Shown here piece after piece: positions 47,263-59,800 of a stretch of 64,000 nt of DNA (position 1 is the first letter of the stretch; each line of letters begins with the position of its first letter). The position numbers and the translations under genes were made by a program. The stretch lies in the NCBI GenBank assembly GCA_003254905.1, contig QANU01107674.1:1-64000 (forward strand), in the 5' to 3' direction. The DNA comes from Nissolia schottii. Taxonomy: Eukaryota; Streptophyta; Magnoliopsida; Fabales; Fabaceae. The notes beneath the pieces were generated by a model. That model worked only from the letters and a program-made list of their open reading frames with translations. It ran no database searches and had not been told where the DNA came from.

Positions 47263-48555
47263 ATGGACTTCCACCACCGCTCTTCTCCCTCTTCCTCCAA
47301 CTCCTCCTCCACCACCACCACCACCGCCCCCCACCCTCCCTCCGACGATCCCATGCACTCCTGGTGGGAGTCCGTCTCCAAGGCCCGCTCCCGGATCCAC
47401 GCCCTCGCCTCCATCCTTCCCTCCTCCTCCGCCGACACCCTCTCCGCCCTCGCCGACTCCGACCGCCCCGCCCTCTCCCTCCTCTCCTCCCCCTCCGCCT
47501 ACTCAGCCGTCTCCTCCTCCCTCTCCGGCTCCGCCTCCGACCCCCTCTGCCACTGGCTCTACGACACCTTCCTCTCCTCCGACCCCCACCTCCGCCTCCT
47601 CGTCCTCTCCTTCCTCCCTCTCCTCTCCGCCCTCTACCTCTCCCGCATCCACCACCACCTCCACTCCCACCCCATCCCCTCCCTCGCCGGCTTCGAGGCC
47701 GTCCTCCTCGCCATCTACGCCGCCGAGACCAAATCTCGCGCCGGCAAGCCCCTCCTCGTCACGATCCCCGACCTCTCCCAGCCCTCCATCTACCACCTCC
47801 CCCTCAAGAAGCTCTCCTCCGCATCCGGAGGCGGTTACGGCGCCGAGGGGCCCTCCTCCGTGGGCGTCCTGTCGCCGCCGCTGGAGCCGCATATCGCGAT
47901 GAAGTCCACGAAGAGGGCTTCCATCGTGGGCACCGCGCTCCACTGCTACTACGCGCAGATCTCGCAGATGCCGAGCTGGTCCAAGCTCGAATTCTGCCGG
48001 TTCGCCGCTGGGTGGGCCGGCCAGGACTGCCCCTGCCGCCGGGAGCTCGACCGCGTGGACGAGGCCCGCGAGAACGGGGCCAACGGTCACCAGGGAAATG
48101 GAATCGGGAACGGTGAAATTGAAGAGGTTGTTGAAGAGATGGGGAACTTGCAGATTCAAAGATGTGATTTTGATTCTGAGGCTGAAGCTGGAGGTGAAAC
48201 TGAGGGTGAGGTTGCTAAGGGAGACAGGATCCCTTTGCCATGGGAGATTATGCAGCCGGTGCTGAGAATCTTGGGGCACTGCCTGTTGGGTCCTTTGAAC
48301 TCTCAGGATGTGAAGGATGCAGCATCTTTTGCGGTGAGGTGTCTGTATGCGAGGGCTTCTCATGATTTGATGCCACAGGCCATACTTGCCACCAGGAGTC
48401 TCATTCAGCTTGATAAGAGGGCCAGGGAGGCTGCCATGGCGGCCGCCGCCGCTGCTGCTGCTGCAGCAACGGCTGCCGCAACTGCAAATTCTTCGTCGAA
48501 TGCTAACACGCCCACCAAAGCCAAGAAGCCCGAGATTCTGCTGGTTTCCAAGTGA
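47263..48555 (+). CDS. Hyccin-family protein (430 aa)
   Basis: Plant homologue of hyccin/FAM126, a peripheral subunit of the plasma-membrane phosphatidylinositol 4-kinase alpha complex (with TTC7-like and EFR3-like partners). Single exon, start context GACCATGG. The hyccin domain runs from about residue 50 to 390: ADTLSALADSDRPALSLLSS, DPLCHWLYDTFLSSDPHLRL, GFEAVLLAIYAAETKSRAGK, SIVGTALHCYYAQISQMPSW, LEFCRFAAGWAGQDCPCRRE and AASFAVRCLYARASHDLMPQ. An acidic linker (about 290-320) and a poly-Ala stretch near 390-405 are low complexity. The first 800 bp use almost only C- or G-ending codons; after about 48080 codon use becomes ordinary. Confidence 0.9.
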   Translation: MDFHHRSSPSSSNSSSTTTTTAPHPPSDDPMHSWWESVSKARSRIHALASILPSSSADTLSALADSDRPALSLLSSPSAYSAVSSSLSGSASDPLCHWLYDTFLSSDPHLRLLVLSFLPLLSALYLSRIHHHLHSHPIPSLAGFEAVLLAIYAAETKSRAGKPLLVTIPDLSQPSIYHLPLKKLSSASGGGYGAEGPSSVGVLSPPLEPHIAMKSTKRASIVGTALHCYYAQISQMPSWSKLEFCRFAAGWAGQDCPCRRELDRVDEARENGANGHQGNGIGNGEIEEVVEEMGNLQIQRCDFDSEAEAGGETEGEVAKGDRIPLPWEIMQPVLRILGHCLLGPLNSQDVKDAASFAVRCLYARASHDLMPQAILATRSLIQLDKRAREAAMAAAAAAAAAATAAATANSSSNANTPTKAKKPEILLVSK

Positions 48556-51516
48556 TTGATTGGGTTGCCTGTGACTGTGAAGTTAATGGTTGCTGTATAG
48601 TAGATATCGATATAGCAGTTCAAGATCAAGCGCACTTTGTGTAGCTTTAATACTGTCAGCAGAATTCTGTTTTTATGATAGATTCTTGGTAGTTGTGATT
48701 TTCTTTTCTTTTGTTTTTAAATCCTCAGCAAGCTATATATATATATATATATATATATACTCTTTTTCCCAATTGATTAGTTAGCTGTTTTAACTGTTTA
48801 TTCGTGAAAGTTTAGTGTGCTTCTTTAGTTTTGTTTGTTTGGTTGTAATGCTAATGCACTTGTTTGTGCAATTTCTATGTGCTGTGTGGATTCTTTTTTC
48901 TTTAAAAAAAAAAAAAAAAGAAGAAAAACCATTGTTGTACTCTGATAAGATTGAGGAAATTGAATGAGAGGTATTCTTTATGATTCATGATATGATTGCA
49001 GTTTGTTTTGCTGGAGCTTTTAGTTTTTCTACATTATATAGGTCAGGTGTTAGTTTTTCTAATGTTAATAATTTATCTTCTGTAATGCTATTTTTGAATA
49101 TGATGACTGAGAAGTCATTGCGAGGCCTCTATATTAAGCATTGTTGCTTATACGTACTGACAATGCTTGCAGTTAAATCTGTCTCTCATTATCTCCTCTG
49201 TTATCTCTGATTTTTTTTTTCTGGAATTTACATCCATAATAAGTTTCTAGCATTGCATTCATGGAAAGTGAGGCCTTGTTCATTCTATAAAAATGGGAAC
49301 AATTGTGTAGTTAGTGACATATCCTTTATATTAACCCTGCTGCAGTCATTGGTTTTTTTTACTATAAATGCTTTTTGTGCCTTGAGAATCTTTCACTTCT
49401 AATTTTGAGGATGGGCAAAGAACTTTAACAGCTTGTTTGAATCTGTGCTGAATATTACTGTGGAGTTTGATGGTTACAAAGAATTAATTTATAGTGATAC
49501 TCATTAGAAGAAATGCTAATTGAACTACACTGTGTGTGACTATTGCAGTTCTAGATGCATTAAAGCTTAAATGAATAAGTAGTTCAGTCACAATTGTATA
49601 AGCTGAAAGTAGAAACTTCAATTTGCTTGAGTTAGGTGATAACCTGTGATCTGTTGAGTGTTGAACTCTTGCACTTAAATTGGAAGCTTTGTAAGTTATG
49701 CAATTGATTTAGAGTACAGCAATAACAGTGCACTTGGGTCTTCTTTTGCTGCTGTGTATCAACTTGAACATCGCATCCCCTGAGTGTTTCTGACTTTAAG
49801 TCTGTTCGTGGTGCTTTGGTACTAAAAAAAAAGTAATTGTTGTATTCACTTTATATTCTGGCCGTCAGTCCGCTATAAACTTGAGATATATTTGGCTGGT
49901 CTTCGTATGACTTATATTATCCATGCTTTGTGTTGCTCCGCATGAGCTGTTTGTTTTCAAGAAGGGTATATATACTGTTTGTGGGTATATATGCCATTAA
50001 TGACAAAGATGCGAAGGGAATGAGAACGCGGATATTAGACACTTAAGGTGTTTTAATGATATTGCCAGTAGAAATTTGTTTTAGTTTGGAAGATGGGTTG
50101 GATAAAATATGGCATACATTTTCTGTTTTGCTTGGATTTTGGCAGTTATGTGGGGGTTGAGAATGCATTGCTGATGTGTGGTTTAACTATTTGAATCTGG
50201 ATTCTTTTGGAGGTTGAGGCCTCATTTTGTTTGTTAGAGATTGTAGACTTAAATGAGGACAATATCAAGTATGGCTACACTTAAGTCCAATTTGGTGGTA
50301 ATAAGATACAGCAAATACTAGCTTTGTGTTGGGACCCCTGGTGGTGTTAGTAATGTTGTTGGTATTAATTCCCCTAGAGTTACCCCCGGCGTTAATGTTT
50401 TATTCCAAGCTTGATATTTATGTTTGACCACAGCTTAAAGTATATGTGAGGAAAAATAAGAGAGAGGCTAGCGGAGTGCGGAAGCCGTGTAGCAAAAGCA
50501 CAGGGAGGGGAAATGTAACTAACTTTGCCAAGTTCCTCAAAAGTTTGAGGAGAAAGTGAGTATCTGCTGATTCTCTTGGAAGTAGGATTATAAGGTGGGG
50601 AGGTATGCTGGAGGAGAGCGCACCGGAAATAGGGTGGAATTTTGACTTGGGAGAGTTGCTTTCTCTTTCTTTGTGATTAATATACATTCTGGTGTCATCT
50701 CGTTCACAGAATCACAGCATTATAACCATATTTCTTCTCTTACTCACTGATACCAGTTCCACATTGTTATGGCTGTGAACTAGAAAGGAGTCTAAAAACC
50801 CTGCTATTTTGTGCTTTCATGGAGCCTGATATCTTGTAGGTTACTTGGCTCTAAGTTCTAATGGAAATATGAGTAAGAGTTTTGTTTTGGTCTTGTTGAA
50901 GCAAGAATTGAGGAGGTTCCTCATTCCTGATCAGATCCCGTAGAATTAAGAATTTTGTTTTGGTCTTGTTGAAGAGGTTCCTCTTTCCTTTTCTTTATAG
51001 CATTTTCTTGGCTGTTAACATGGATGCTCTCTTTCTTGTCTACGCGCTTATCACTCCCCTTCCTAATCGGCTCTTGCATGGTTCTAGTCTGTTTGGGAAA
51101 TGTTCTGAGTTCTTTCAATTGCTTACTTTTGGTTTTCATGAAAAAGGCCAAAACGATGTGTATTTGGTTTTTCCTTTTGGATGGTTCTGGAATGGGACAT
51201 AGCTACACAAAGAGTATGTATCGGAAAGACTGCGATTGTTACGTCGACTGTCAACTTTAGATAGACGTTTTCTCGTGTCTTGCCCAAAGAGCTGGAGCAA
51301 CATGATTCACTATTATTAGAGTTTCTCTGTACCAACTTTTACACTTGAAAACTATCTCTGGTAGGAAAAATTGATGAAAAGGGGAAACCAGACTACAATC
51401 ACACCATACATAGACACTCACTGGCTTATGCCAAGGTAGAGTATAGAAACACTTCCATAAACTACTATTCTTATATGCACCAGCTATTAATTAACTATAA
51501 TTATAATTATAATTAG
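48556..51516. other. Intergenic region downstream of hyccin
   Basis: 3' UTR of hyccin, a (TA)n repeat at 48734-48759, an A17 run near 48904 and AT-rich DNA. A short direct repeat (TTTGTTTTGGTCTTGTTGAAG) occurs near 50881 and 50953. Short open frames at 50418-51335 match no family. No gene called. Confidence 0.5.
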
Positions 51517-52523
51517 TTAATTAAAAGCAGAACCTTTGTTGCGAATTTCACCCTCAGTACCCGTCTTCACCCCAATGTTGCTCACCTTCCCCATAGATTT
51601 TCCAAACTCCACATTGAATGTCTATCCAAGTAAACCACTTATCCCCAAGTACCTCTAGTGGAAGCATCAGTCCACAGTGTCTGATCAGACTGCAGAATTC
51701 CCCTTCCCCTCAGATTATTGAAGTATGATATATTAAATTTATTCCGGCTACCGATGTCTGTTAGAACCTCCTCTGTTTTGAGGGCAGATTGCTTGTAGTT
51801 GGGGAAGAAATGAAGGGTCGATGGTAGGGTCAGGACCATTGGTTCCATTGAAATTGTATAGTCTGTTGCTGAAAACAGGACAAGATGTAGTGCCAATGGT
51901 GTGCCCACCTGTATATACGCACAAAATGATTCTTTAATTGAAGTCTCAAAGTTGAGCTTTATGATTCTCAAACTGTATACTAACAAAAGCTTTGACCAAC
52001 TTCCTTAAGATAGTTAATAGTTACATACTTGTATAGTTTATATGAAATTTGAAATAATCCAAACGTTCATGGGTTAGGTTATCAGTGATTACTTTATAAC
52101 TTAACATGGTATTAATGGTGTAAAGTGTAAATTAACTTAATTACCAACAAGGGTGACAAGGTCTTGAGTGGTGAGGCCCCTTGCTGCAAACTTGTGTTTC
52201 TGAAGATCAACAGAGTCACCAGGTCCAGGCAAATTCACATCTGAAGCCCTTGAGACCATGCCATCTCTCCATCCCGTTGGCACTCTCCAACTCGCTCCTC
52301 TATTCTGCATTGCATGATCATGATAAGCAAAAAGTTTTGTAAATCATCATAATTCATGTATAAATTAATAAATGGAGAATTTAAGTAGGCAAAAGCATTT
52401 AGGGCACGTGCTAGAGTAGAACCCTACGCGCGTGCCTTGGCCATGCACTACTATGTTCACACAAGCCAAAACAAGCAAAGGTAAAACAAGAATGACGCAT
52501 TTGCCATAGAAACCACCCTCCAT
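51517..52523 (-). pseudogene. Class III peroxidase pseudogene
   Basis: Minus strand. Exon 1 is partial: start at 52523, signal peptide (VILVLPLLVLACVNIVVHGQ) and GFYSSTCP, then homology stops. The rest of exon 1 and exon 2, which carry the catalytic Arg and distal His, are missing. Exon 3 (52145-52304) encodes [11 protein letters not shown] and [11 protein letters not shown]. Exon 4 (51517-51908) encodes [20 protein letters not shown] with the proximal haem His, then [19 protein letters not shown] frameshift follows near GGSNRH before FNISYFNNL and SDQTLWTDASTR. A second lesion lies before [20 protein letters not shown] and the stop. Exon loss plus two frame breaks make it inactive. Confidence 0.9.
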
Positions 52524-52689
52524 TTTGTCTATAATGACTACCTATATGAAGTGCAAATTTATATATAGCTTGGTTGCGACAATTGAATTGCACGTCAATT
52601 GTTTTCACTAAAGGCATACTCCAAATATCTTTTAAGCATGTAGGGCACGGACCTTCCTTGCCTCCGCAGAACCTCACATAAAACCATTT

Positions 52690-53870
52690 AAATGTTATGA
52701 TTCAATCAAATCAAATTTGAACAAATAAAGCAATGTCATTGCAGCAATATCACCTAATTCATCATTTTGCTCGTAATAATTACTTTCAAGATTGTTTTGT
52801 TGATCGGATTGAGTATTGCGTGCTTCAACTTGAGAGCAATTTTGAGCATTGATCAATTGCTCTATATAAGGATGCACTTCATCATCACGACGCTCTTCTT
52901 CAACAAACCTAGGATATTTTATGTCACTAACTTGATCTATAACCAATGTCCTAGATATTGGATCAAGTGCATGACTCCTTAGTCCCATCAAATGGCTTTG
53001 CATCTTTTTGATATTTATGGCTTGGTTTCAAGAAACATCTACTGCCCATGTAGCAAAACTTTTTACCATATTTGAGCCTTCTAGAATGAGTGTTTGTGTT
53101 GCAAGAAGGGCATGCAAATTGGCCATAGGTGCACGATCTAGATAAAGTGTCATATGCTAAAAAATCATTTATAATCCACATGAGCGCTGCTCACATTTAA
53201 AATGTCTCCTTAGCAAAGGCATCATAGGTTTCTTCCCCCACATTCCACAATTCATTTAATTCTTCTATTAAAGGTTCCAAAAAGACATCAATGTCATTTC
53301 CAGGACTTTTGGTCCGGGAATGAGCAAGGACAAAATGAAAAAGTCCTGCTTCATGCATAACCATGGTGAAAGTTTATATGATATTAAAATCACTGGCCAT
53401 GTTCTATAAGTACTTTGCATTGTACCTTAGGGATTAAAGCCATCATCGGCTAATCCTAGGTGGACATTTCGAGAATCCTTAACAAATTATGGGTGATAAT
53501 TGTCAAAACTTTTTCAGGCTTCAAAATTTGCTGGATGTCGTAAAACCCCATCTTTATTACGTTCTTCGTCATGCCATCTCATCAACTTAGAAGTTCTAGA
53601 AGACATGAACAATCTCTACAACCTTGACTTAAGAGGAAAATGCCTCAGGACCTTAGCAGGAATTTTTTCTCGGCATTTTTCCATCTAGAAGCCCCACGAA
53701 TTAAGCACTCATTAACATACTTATCAGCGAAGTCCTTCCTAAAAAGCATACAGTCATTGGGACAAGCATGAATCTTCTCATACTTGAAGCCCAATCCCTC
53801 AACTATCTTTTTGGTCTCATAATATGAAGGTGGTAACTTTTCTCCCTCGGGAAATGCATCACTAGGCAAC
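52690..53870 (-). pseudogene. CACTA (En/Spm) TNP2-type transposase fragment
   Basis: Broken minus-strand reading frames give the TNP2 order: AFPEGEKLPPSYYETKKI, IHACPNDCMLFRKDF, GASRWKN, MRWHDEERNKDGVLRHPA, VHLGLADDGFNP, WPVILISYKLSPWLCMKQ, LIPGPKSPGNDIDVFLEPLI, MWIINDFLAYDTLS, FACPSCNTNTHSRRLKYGKK. Several stops and frame changes interrupt it, and both ends are truncated. It joins a copia fragment at about 53870. Confidence 0.88.
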
Positions 53871-54290
53871 TATACAAGATCCCAGACTTGGTTAAATGTC
53901 ATAGAATCCATCTCATCTTTCATGGCACTGTACCACAAGTTTGATTCTTTAGAACTCATGGATTGTGAAAACGTTTCAGGATCATTTGCAGCTCCAATGT
54001 TGTAGTCCGATTCTTGTAGATACACTACATAATCACTAGGGACTGCTAATCTTTTGACTCTAGTAGATTTTCTTAATGTTACCTCATCATTTTCTTCAGG
54101 AATTTATTGTTCAACCGGTTGTTCAATAGGTTGTTCAACATTATCTTGATATTCTTCATCAATAACTTGATCTATATGGTCATTTTCAACAATTTGTGGA
54201 TCTTCAGTCATTGGTTGTCTAACACCTGTTTGTACTTGAGGGGTGTGAATGACAACCAATCTCTTAGGAAAACACTCTTTTCACCATCAG
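53871..54290 (-). pseudogene. Ty1-copia polyprotein fragment
   Basis: The minus-strand translation shows the segment between integrase and reverse transcriptase of copia elements: RKSTRVKRLAVPSDYVVYLQ, then SNLWYSAMKDEMDSM and NQVWDLV. In-frame stops follow VEQ and WDLV. After WDLV*LPSD the sequence continues as CACTA TNP2 where copia would have the reverse transcriptase start, so it is a chimeric junction of two dead elements. Confidence 0.85.
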
Positions 54291-54854
54291 AAGAGATTGA
54301 AAGCCAAAAAGGAAGAGAGGGGAAAAGAATTAAGAGATACTTCGATTCAATCACGATATGGATCTGAGTATGTCTTTCTTGTTCTTAATCTCGTTTTACA
54401 GCGTAATAATCATGAATTTTAAGATTCAAACTTAATGGTAATTTCTGAATGGGTGATTGAAAATTACAATCTACACTAAAATCTACTAATATATATTAAG
54501 AACAATGAAACAAAAAAACATATTCTAGGAAATAAATTTCATCACAAGAAATAAAATTCATAAATCTAGTTAAGAAAATTTTCTAGCTAACCACTCGTGG
54601 CCGAAAAGTCAGCGATAACAACCACTAGACTCGTCTCCCTCTCGCCAATCCATACTACAAGAAAGCATCATATTACCGTCCAGTCATTACCGTCAGACCA
54701 GAGGCCGATGGTATTACCGTCAGATAACGAAAATACCTTCGATGGTAATCGGTTCGTTCATAAAGAACTGGGGTAGAGGCGTCAGGTTACCGTCAGACAC
54801 GCGAGCCGACGGTAAGAGCAACGGTAAATGTTCGCTGGAAAGGGCGCGAAAAAC

Positions 54855-55464
54855 TTACTATCGGTCTGTACCGATGGTAAAAATGTGAGGTTTGTTAAAA
54901 AAAATAAAATAAAAAATTATCGTTGGACATATTCGACTGTAAGCTACTTCCAAAACAACGTGTTTTGCATAGCGTTATTGGGTTTAGGGTATAGGGTATT
55001 ACCGTCGAACATTTCCGACGGTAAGGTACATCCTAAATGACACATTTTGCTTAGTGCCGTTGGAATTAGTGTATAGGGAATTACTGTCGGATGTATCCAA
55101 TGGTAAGGTACGTCCTAAACGACACGTTTTGCACAGTGTCATTAGGTTTAGGGTATAGGGTATTACCGTCAGACATATCCAAGGTAAGGCATGCCATAAA
55201 CGCACCATTTTGTATTCAACATGGAACATTGCGTTTGGTAAAATGGTTATCGTCGGTGATGGTTAAGCCTTTTGGCACCAAAAATTGGCGCCACATTTTT
55301 TGGTACCGTAGACCGATGGTAAGCTTCAGATATAAAACATTGTGTTTTGGGATACTAGTTACCGTCGGACATGTCCGACGGTAATAATTTTAATAAAACG
55401 TTGCGTTTGTAAATCGTTATTACCATTCGACTGTACACTTACCATCGATTACGTCTGATGGTAA
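54855..55464 (+). repeat. Array of palindromes of about 26 bp (TTACCGTCGGACA half-site)
   Basis: Copies at 54855, 54917, 54999, 55081, 55163, 55247 (short), 55359 and 55439, with a diverged one at 54787. The copy at 55359-55384 is a perfect 26-bp palindrome. Four consecutive copies (54917 to 55163) are spaced exactly 82 bp, and intervening sequence (GGGTTTAGGGTATAGGG) is also repeated. Such subterminal repeats are bound by TNPA-type proteins in the En/Spm system. Confidence 0.85.
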
Positions 55465-55520
55465 TGTCTAGATCTGACACTTAGTCGAATTTCCTTTCTC
55501 TTCTTTCCATTTTCTTCTCC

Positions 55521-55562
55521 CTTCTTCTTCTTCTTCTTCTTCTTCTTCTTCTTCTTCTTCTC
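55521..55562 (+). repeat. (CTT)n microsatellite
   Basis: About 13 CTT units, followed by CACCAC-rich low-complexity sequence to about 55900. The open frames in this stretch reflect composition, not genes. Confidence 0.9.
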
Positions 55563-56342
55563 TTCCCTCACCACCACCACTACCACCACTTTCGATAACT
55601 TCCATCACCTCCACCGCACCACCATACTCTACAATCCCCACCCCCGTCAACTTCCACTACCTCTTCCTCCACCACCAACAATGCCACTACCTCCACCACC
55701 TACACCTCCTTCTCCACCAACTTCCACTCCTTGTTGCCGCCTTGTTATCGCTGCCTCCTTACTACCACCTTGCTACTTCCACCACCGCCACTACCTCATT
55801 GCTGCTGCCATCACCGATACTATCTCCTTGCTGTCACCATCATTGCCACTGCCTCCTTGCTACTGCCACCACCTAGCTACAGCCACTGTTAGGTTAGTAT
55901 TAATTGTTATTTGATTTATTAAAATAATGTTAATTAATTTTCTTAATTATTTTAATTTTTAATAATTAGTAATTAATTGGGAGATTGAAGATTAAAGGAG
56001 ATTAAACGAAGAGATTGCTCAAACAAGTATCAAAGTTTGCAACGGCAATTAGGTATGTCTTTAACTTAATTATTACTACGATAGAGACTTAATTTATTAA
56101 GTTAGAGTTGTATGGCTGGACTGGGGGAAGGAATGCTTAGCGTTTCTTTCCGACATTGTTTGAATTGATGTGCTGGCAACGATGATTATATGTTGTTTGC
56201 GGAGGTTGGAGGGTCTATGTTTTAAAACGGTTTAGGAAATATGGTGTGAAATAAACCCTTAATGTATAATAAGAAGATTAAAGTAATTAAAATCATTAAG
56301 TTCACGTCCATTATGTAACATGCATGAAGGATTTGTGGAAAA

Positions 56343-56829
56343 ATGATTCCGTCAAATAGATTTTGGATGTACAATAGATACTACGGGAACCGAAAAGTGA
56401 TAAAGTCAAAATTTTTTAAGCGCGTCAACTACTTTTGTCAGACCGTTACAACTATTCATTAGTATATGGCAAAGCAAAACATTAGATCCATGTTCTTTGT
56501 GCAAGTATTGTAGAATATTGGATGTTGAAAAGGTTAGAATGCATCTATATAAGAATGAGTTTGAGCCGCACTACTGGATATGGACTGACCATAGAGAGGT
56601 AGATGTTAATGGTGTCAATGAGTTCAGTAAGTTGTATTACAAAAGGGGAAGTACAAGTCACACACGTATTGATCAAGATGATGAAATAGAAAATTAGCAA
56701 TTTAATAATAATGATAAATTTGCACAAATGGTTAACGATGCCTTCGACGGTAATATGTTTGATGAAGAACCTAATACGAATGCTAAAAACTTTTATAGTT
56801 TATTAGAAGAAGTAAATACTTCAATATGA
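56343..56829 (+). pseudogene. CACTA transposase N-terminal (Transpos_assoc) fragment
   Basis: The start MIPSNRFWMYNR resembles the N-terminus of CACTA transposases. After a frame change come CKYCRILDVEKVRMHLYKNE and HYWIWTDHRE, the zinc-ribbon-like N-terminal domain. After a TAG near 56695 comes FDEEPNTNAKNFYSLLEE, the next conserved block. Homology ends at 56829. It is disrupted and inactive. Confidence 0.8.
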
Positions 56830-59800
56830 GAATGATCTGTCCATTCAAAAATAAGAACGAAGAAGAAAACTTTAGTGCTCACTTACACACACTTTTTTAC
56901 AAATATGTACAGGCTTTTGAACAATCAGATACAATGAATATAACAAAAATAAAAACTATGCGATGCATAACATTTTGAAAAAAATAATAATAATGAAGAG
57001 AGAGCGGAGGAGAAGAGAGAGAGAAAAAAAAAAGAATAAACAAAGAAGAGAGAGAGTCTGTGTCAAAAATGAAAGAAAAAAAAATGATAATTAAATGTAA
57101 ATGTACAAAATAAAATAAATGATTTTAGGTGTACACAAAAACTAACTCGAGCCAAATTCCAAAAAATTAAAGAGCTAGCTTGCAATGATGTCCTGTTCCC
57201 TCTTATCCTAATTCCTTCATCTTTTGTAGTGGACCGAAGCAAGTTTATAACCAAGAGAGCACCACAATGCTCTCTCTCTTTCTCTCTGCCCTCCATCTAT
57301 AAATATCTTCTCTGACATAAATAATAAATAATAAGATTGCTACAATAATAAACGAGTTACACCAATTGGTCAAATTGGGGGATGGATATCTGCTGAGTCT
57401 TTCTGTGTATGTATGATTATTTGCATGCAGTTTGCAACCCTGGTCGATGTGGTCCAAAATCCCCTGGGAAGTCTAGTACTCCAAAATAATGCTGATTCAA
57501 ATTACAGCATGCATGTTGCAGCACTTCACAGGCTCCACCTTTATACTTTGTTATTATTGCTATTATATAATATTATTATATTGTAACTTTTTTTTTATTG
57601 ATTGAATATTATATTGTAGCATTGCTATCACTGGCGATGTTTAGTCGGTAGTCCCCTTCTTCTGCTTGCATATGCATCTGATATTCCCTGGTGATGACTA
57701 ATAAGTGCGTCACGTGCAACTGTGCAAGAAGAGTACATAACAGGAAAAAGCTGTTATTTTATAATTCTGGATTTGCTTCATTTTAGTCTGGGGAGATTTC
57801 TTAATTATGCTTAATTAATCATGGAATCATTATTTCTCCCATCAGTTAAAAATAGGGGACTGGCATGGCACTAAACTGAGTAAAAATGAGAATGCTTAAA
57901 TACTACTGATAAACTAAGCTTTGCAGAATGAAATAATTCAAGACTAGTGAGTTTTCATGCATTTCATGATTAATGTGACTTATCTCCTGCATGCATTTCA
58001 TTATTATGATATCGTTTCAATGTAGTGAATGCATCATAGCACTAATTAATGAAATGAGAAATAGTAAAAAATAAGAAACAGAAAACAAAAAAGAGTCGAG
58101 AATCTTATACCAGCAGGAGAAAAGGAGAATTGAAGTTGCATACCATGCGTATGTGTTTTGAATTCTTATAAGTTAAAAATAATAGCAACCTGTAGAATAT
58201 TATTTAGTAGATTATAAAATAAATTAAAATATTAATGTGTTCACAAAAAAAAATTGAAATAAACTGGCTCAAGATTTATAAAATAAAAATAAAGATTTTA
58301 GCCGTTGAGAACAAGGAAGCCCCGATACAAGTCGGAGGCTGCACAAATATGTGTCAAATACACGGATACGGGTTGGATACGTGAATACTCATATTTTCAC
58401 TCTATTTGTTTGTGTCAAGTTTCAATTTTTAAACCCCCAAAAAAAAAAAAAAAAGATGCAATATATTAAGAATGAATTAAGACATTAAAACAAATAATAT
58501 TGACCCTTTTTCTTAATAATTACACTACAATGAGATAATTTATTTTTACTCAAAATACATCTACTTTATGTTTATAACATTAATTTTTATTTATAATATA
58601 TTATTTTATATTTTATTACACAACATATTCTAACTATATATGTCATATTTTATGTTTTTAAGAAAATGCCATATCCTCGTATTTGCGTGCAACCCGTGCT
58701 TACATGGCTCTCAGAATGCGGTAAAAACCTGTGGAGCAGATTTAGCTGAGTGCCCATGCAAAGTTAAAAGCTGAGTGGTTCTGGTCAAAATCATGATACC
58801 CACAACACTAGTATTCGCGTTCAAACAAATAACAAAAAGCTGCAATGTAATTACCCGATCTTGAAATGTGACTCTCCAGTCCTCTGGGGAAAGTACATAG
58901 CAAGCAGGACACTACATTTTGTTTAGGCTAATTTCAATACACATATAAGTTGCAAACATAAATGCTGCCTATCCATATAACCTTTATTTTTTTGTTGTAT
59001 TTGTTTTATTGCCCTGTTATAACTAAAAAGAAAATTCATGTTAACTAAAATGGTTAAAACTCATTTGCTATAATTAAGCAGCACATTCTTATTTCACTCA
59101 ATTTGTACAATTGCATTAAGTACTTCTGTTTCTGTCCGTTTGCTCAAAGTGTGTTAAATTACTGAAGAGCAACCCTTTTATCTTAACTCTCTGATGTATT
59201 ACATGTTTACCATATTAATAATGTTTGGACATTTTCCTGTTGGTACTCGGTACTTTTTTTTCCCCCTTACCTCCTTTGTCTTGTAACTCTTGTTCCTCTT
59301 GCTGGGTACGGTACTTTTACCGTTCTCTCTTTATGTAAAGTTCTTTTTGGTTTTACTGTCTTGCCGCTCCTTTTATAAGAAAGTAAATGTAAAAATAGTA
59401 GATAAGATCAATTAAATAGGATATGGAATGACTTTTCTAAAAAAAAATATTCTTGATTAAACTATTCACATTTGGATTCTATTATTAGGAGATCGATTAA
59501 CCTGACTAGACCTAACTAAGATTCTTTAAAAGAGATAAAAGTCTTTCAATAAAAACTTTTTTCATTCTTAAAACTTGAAATCAAGATTTTTCAATTAACA
59601 AGTCAAAATACCTATTAGTTTAACTAATCTTGTGTCAGAATAATTTTTTTGACCTATTTTTAACATCTAATAAGTCAAAAATATAAAAAAGAATAAACAA
59701 GATAATAATCAAAATCAACGTAGGGTTAGTTTAGAAGGTTGAGAAGATAGTCATCAAACACTTGGATAATTTAGAGCAAATGTTACAAGGATAACTCAAA

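Larger units (their letters stand above)
54653..56829 (+). mobile_element. 5' part of a second CACTA element with subterminal palindromes
   Basis: TACTACAAGAAA at 54653 differs by one base from the common CACTA terminus CACTACAAGAAA. It is followed by an array of palindromes (54680-55470), a (CTT)n and CCACCA-rich stretch (55521-55900) and a transposase N-terminal region (56343-56829). The element stops there; no TNP2 catalytic part or 3' terminus is seen on this strand, so it is truncated. Confidence 0.75.

Noticed and set aside
47364..48363. Long Arg/Pro-rich (+) and Gly/Glu-rich (-) frames overlapping hyccin
   Set aside because: They result from the GC-rich codon use of the hyccin gene, which leaves few stops in other frames.
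55468..55914. Glu-rich (-) and Pro-rich (+) open frames
   Set aside because: Produced by the (CTT)n microsatellite and CCACCA low-complexity sequence inside the CACTA element.
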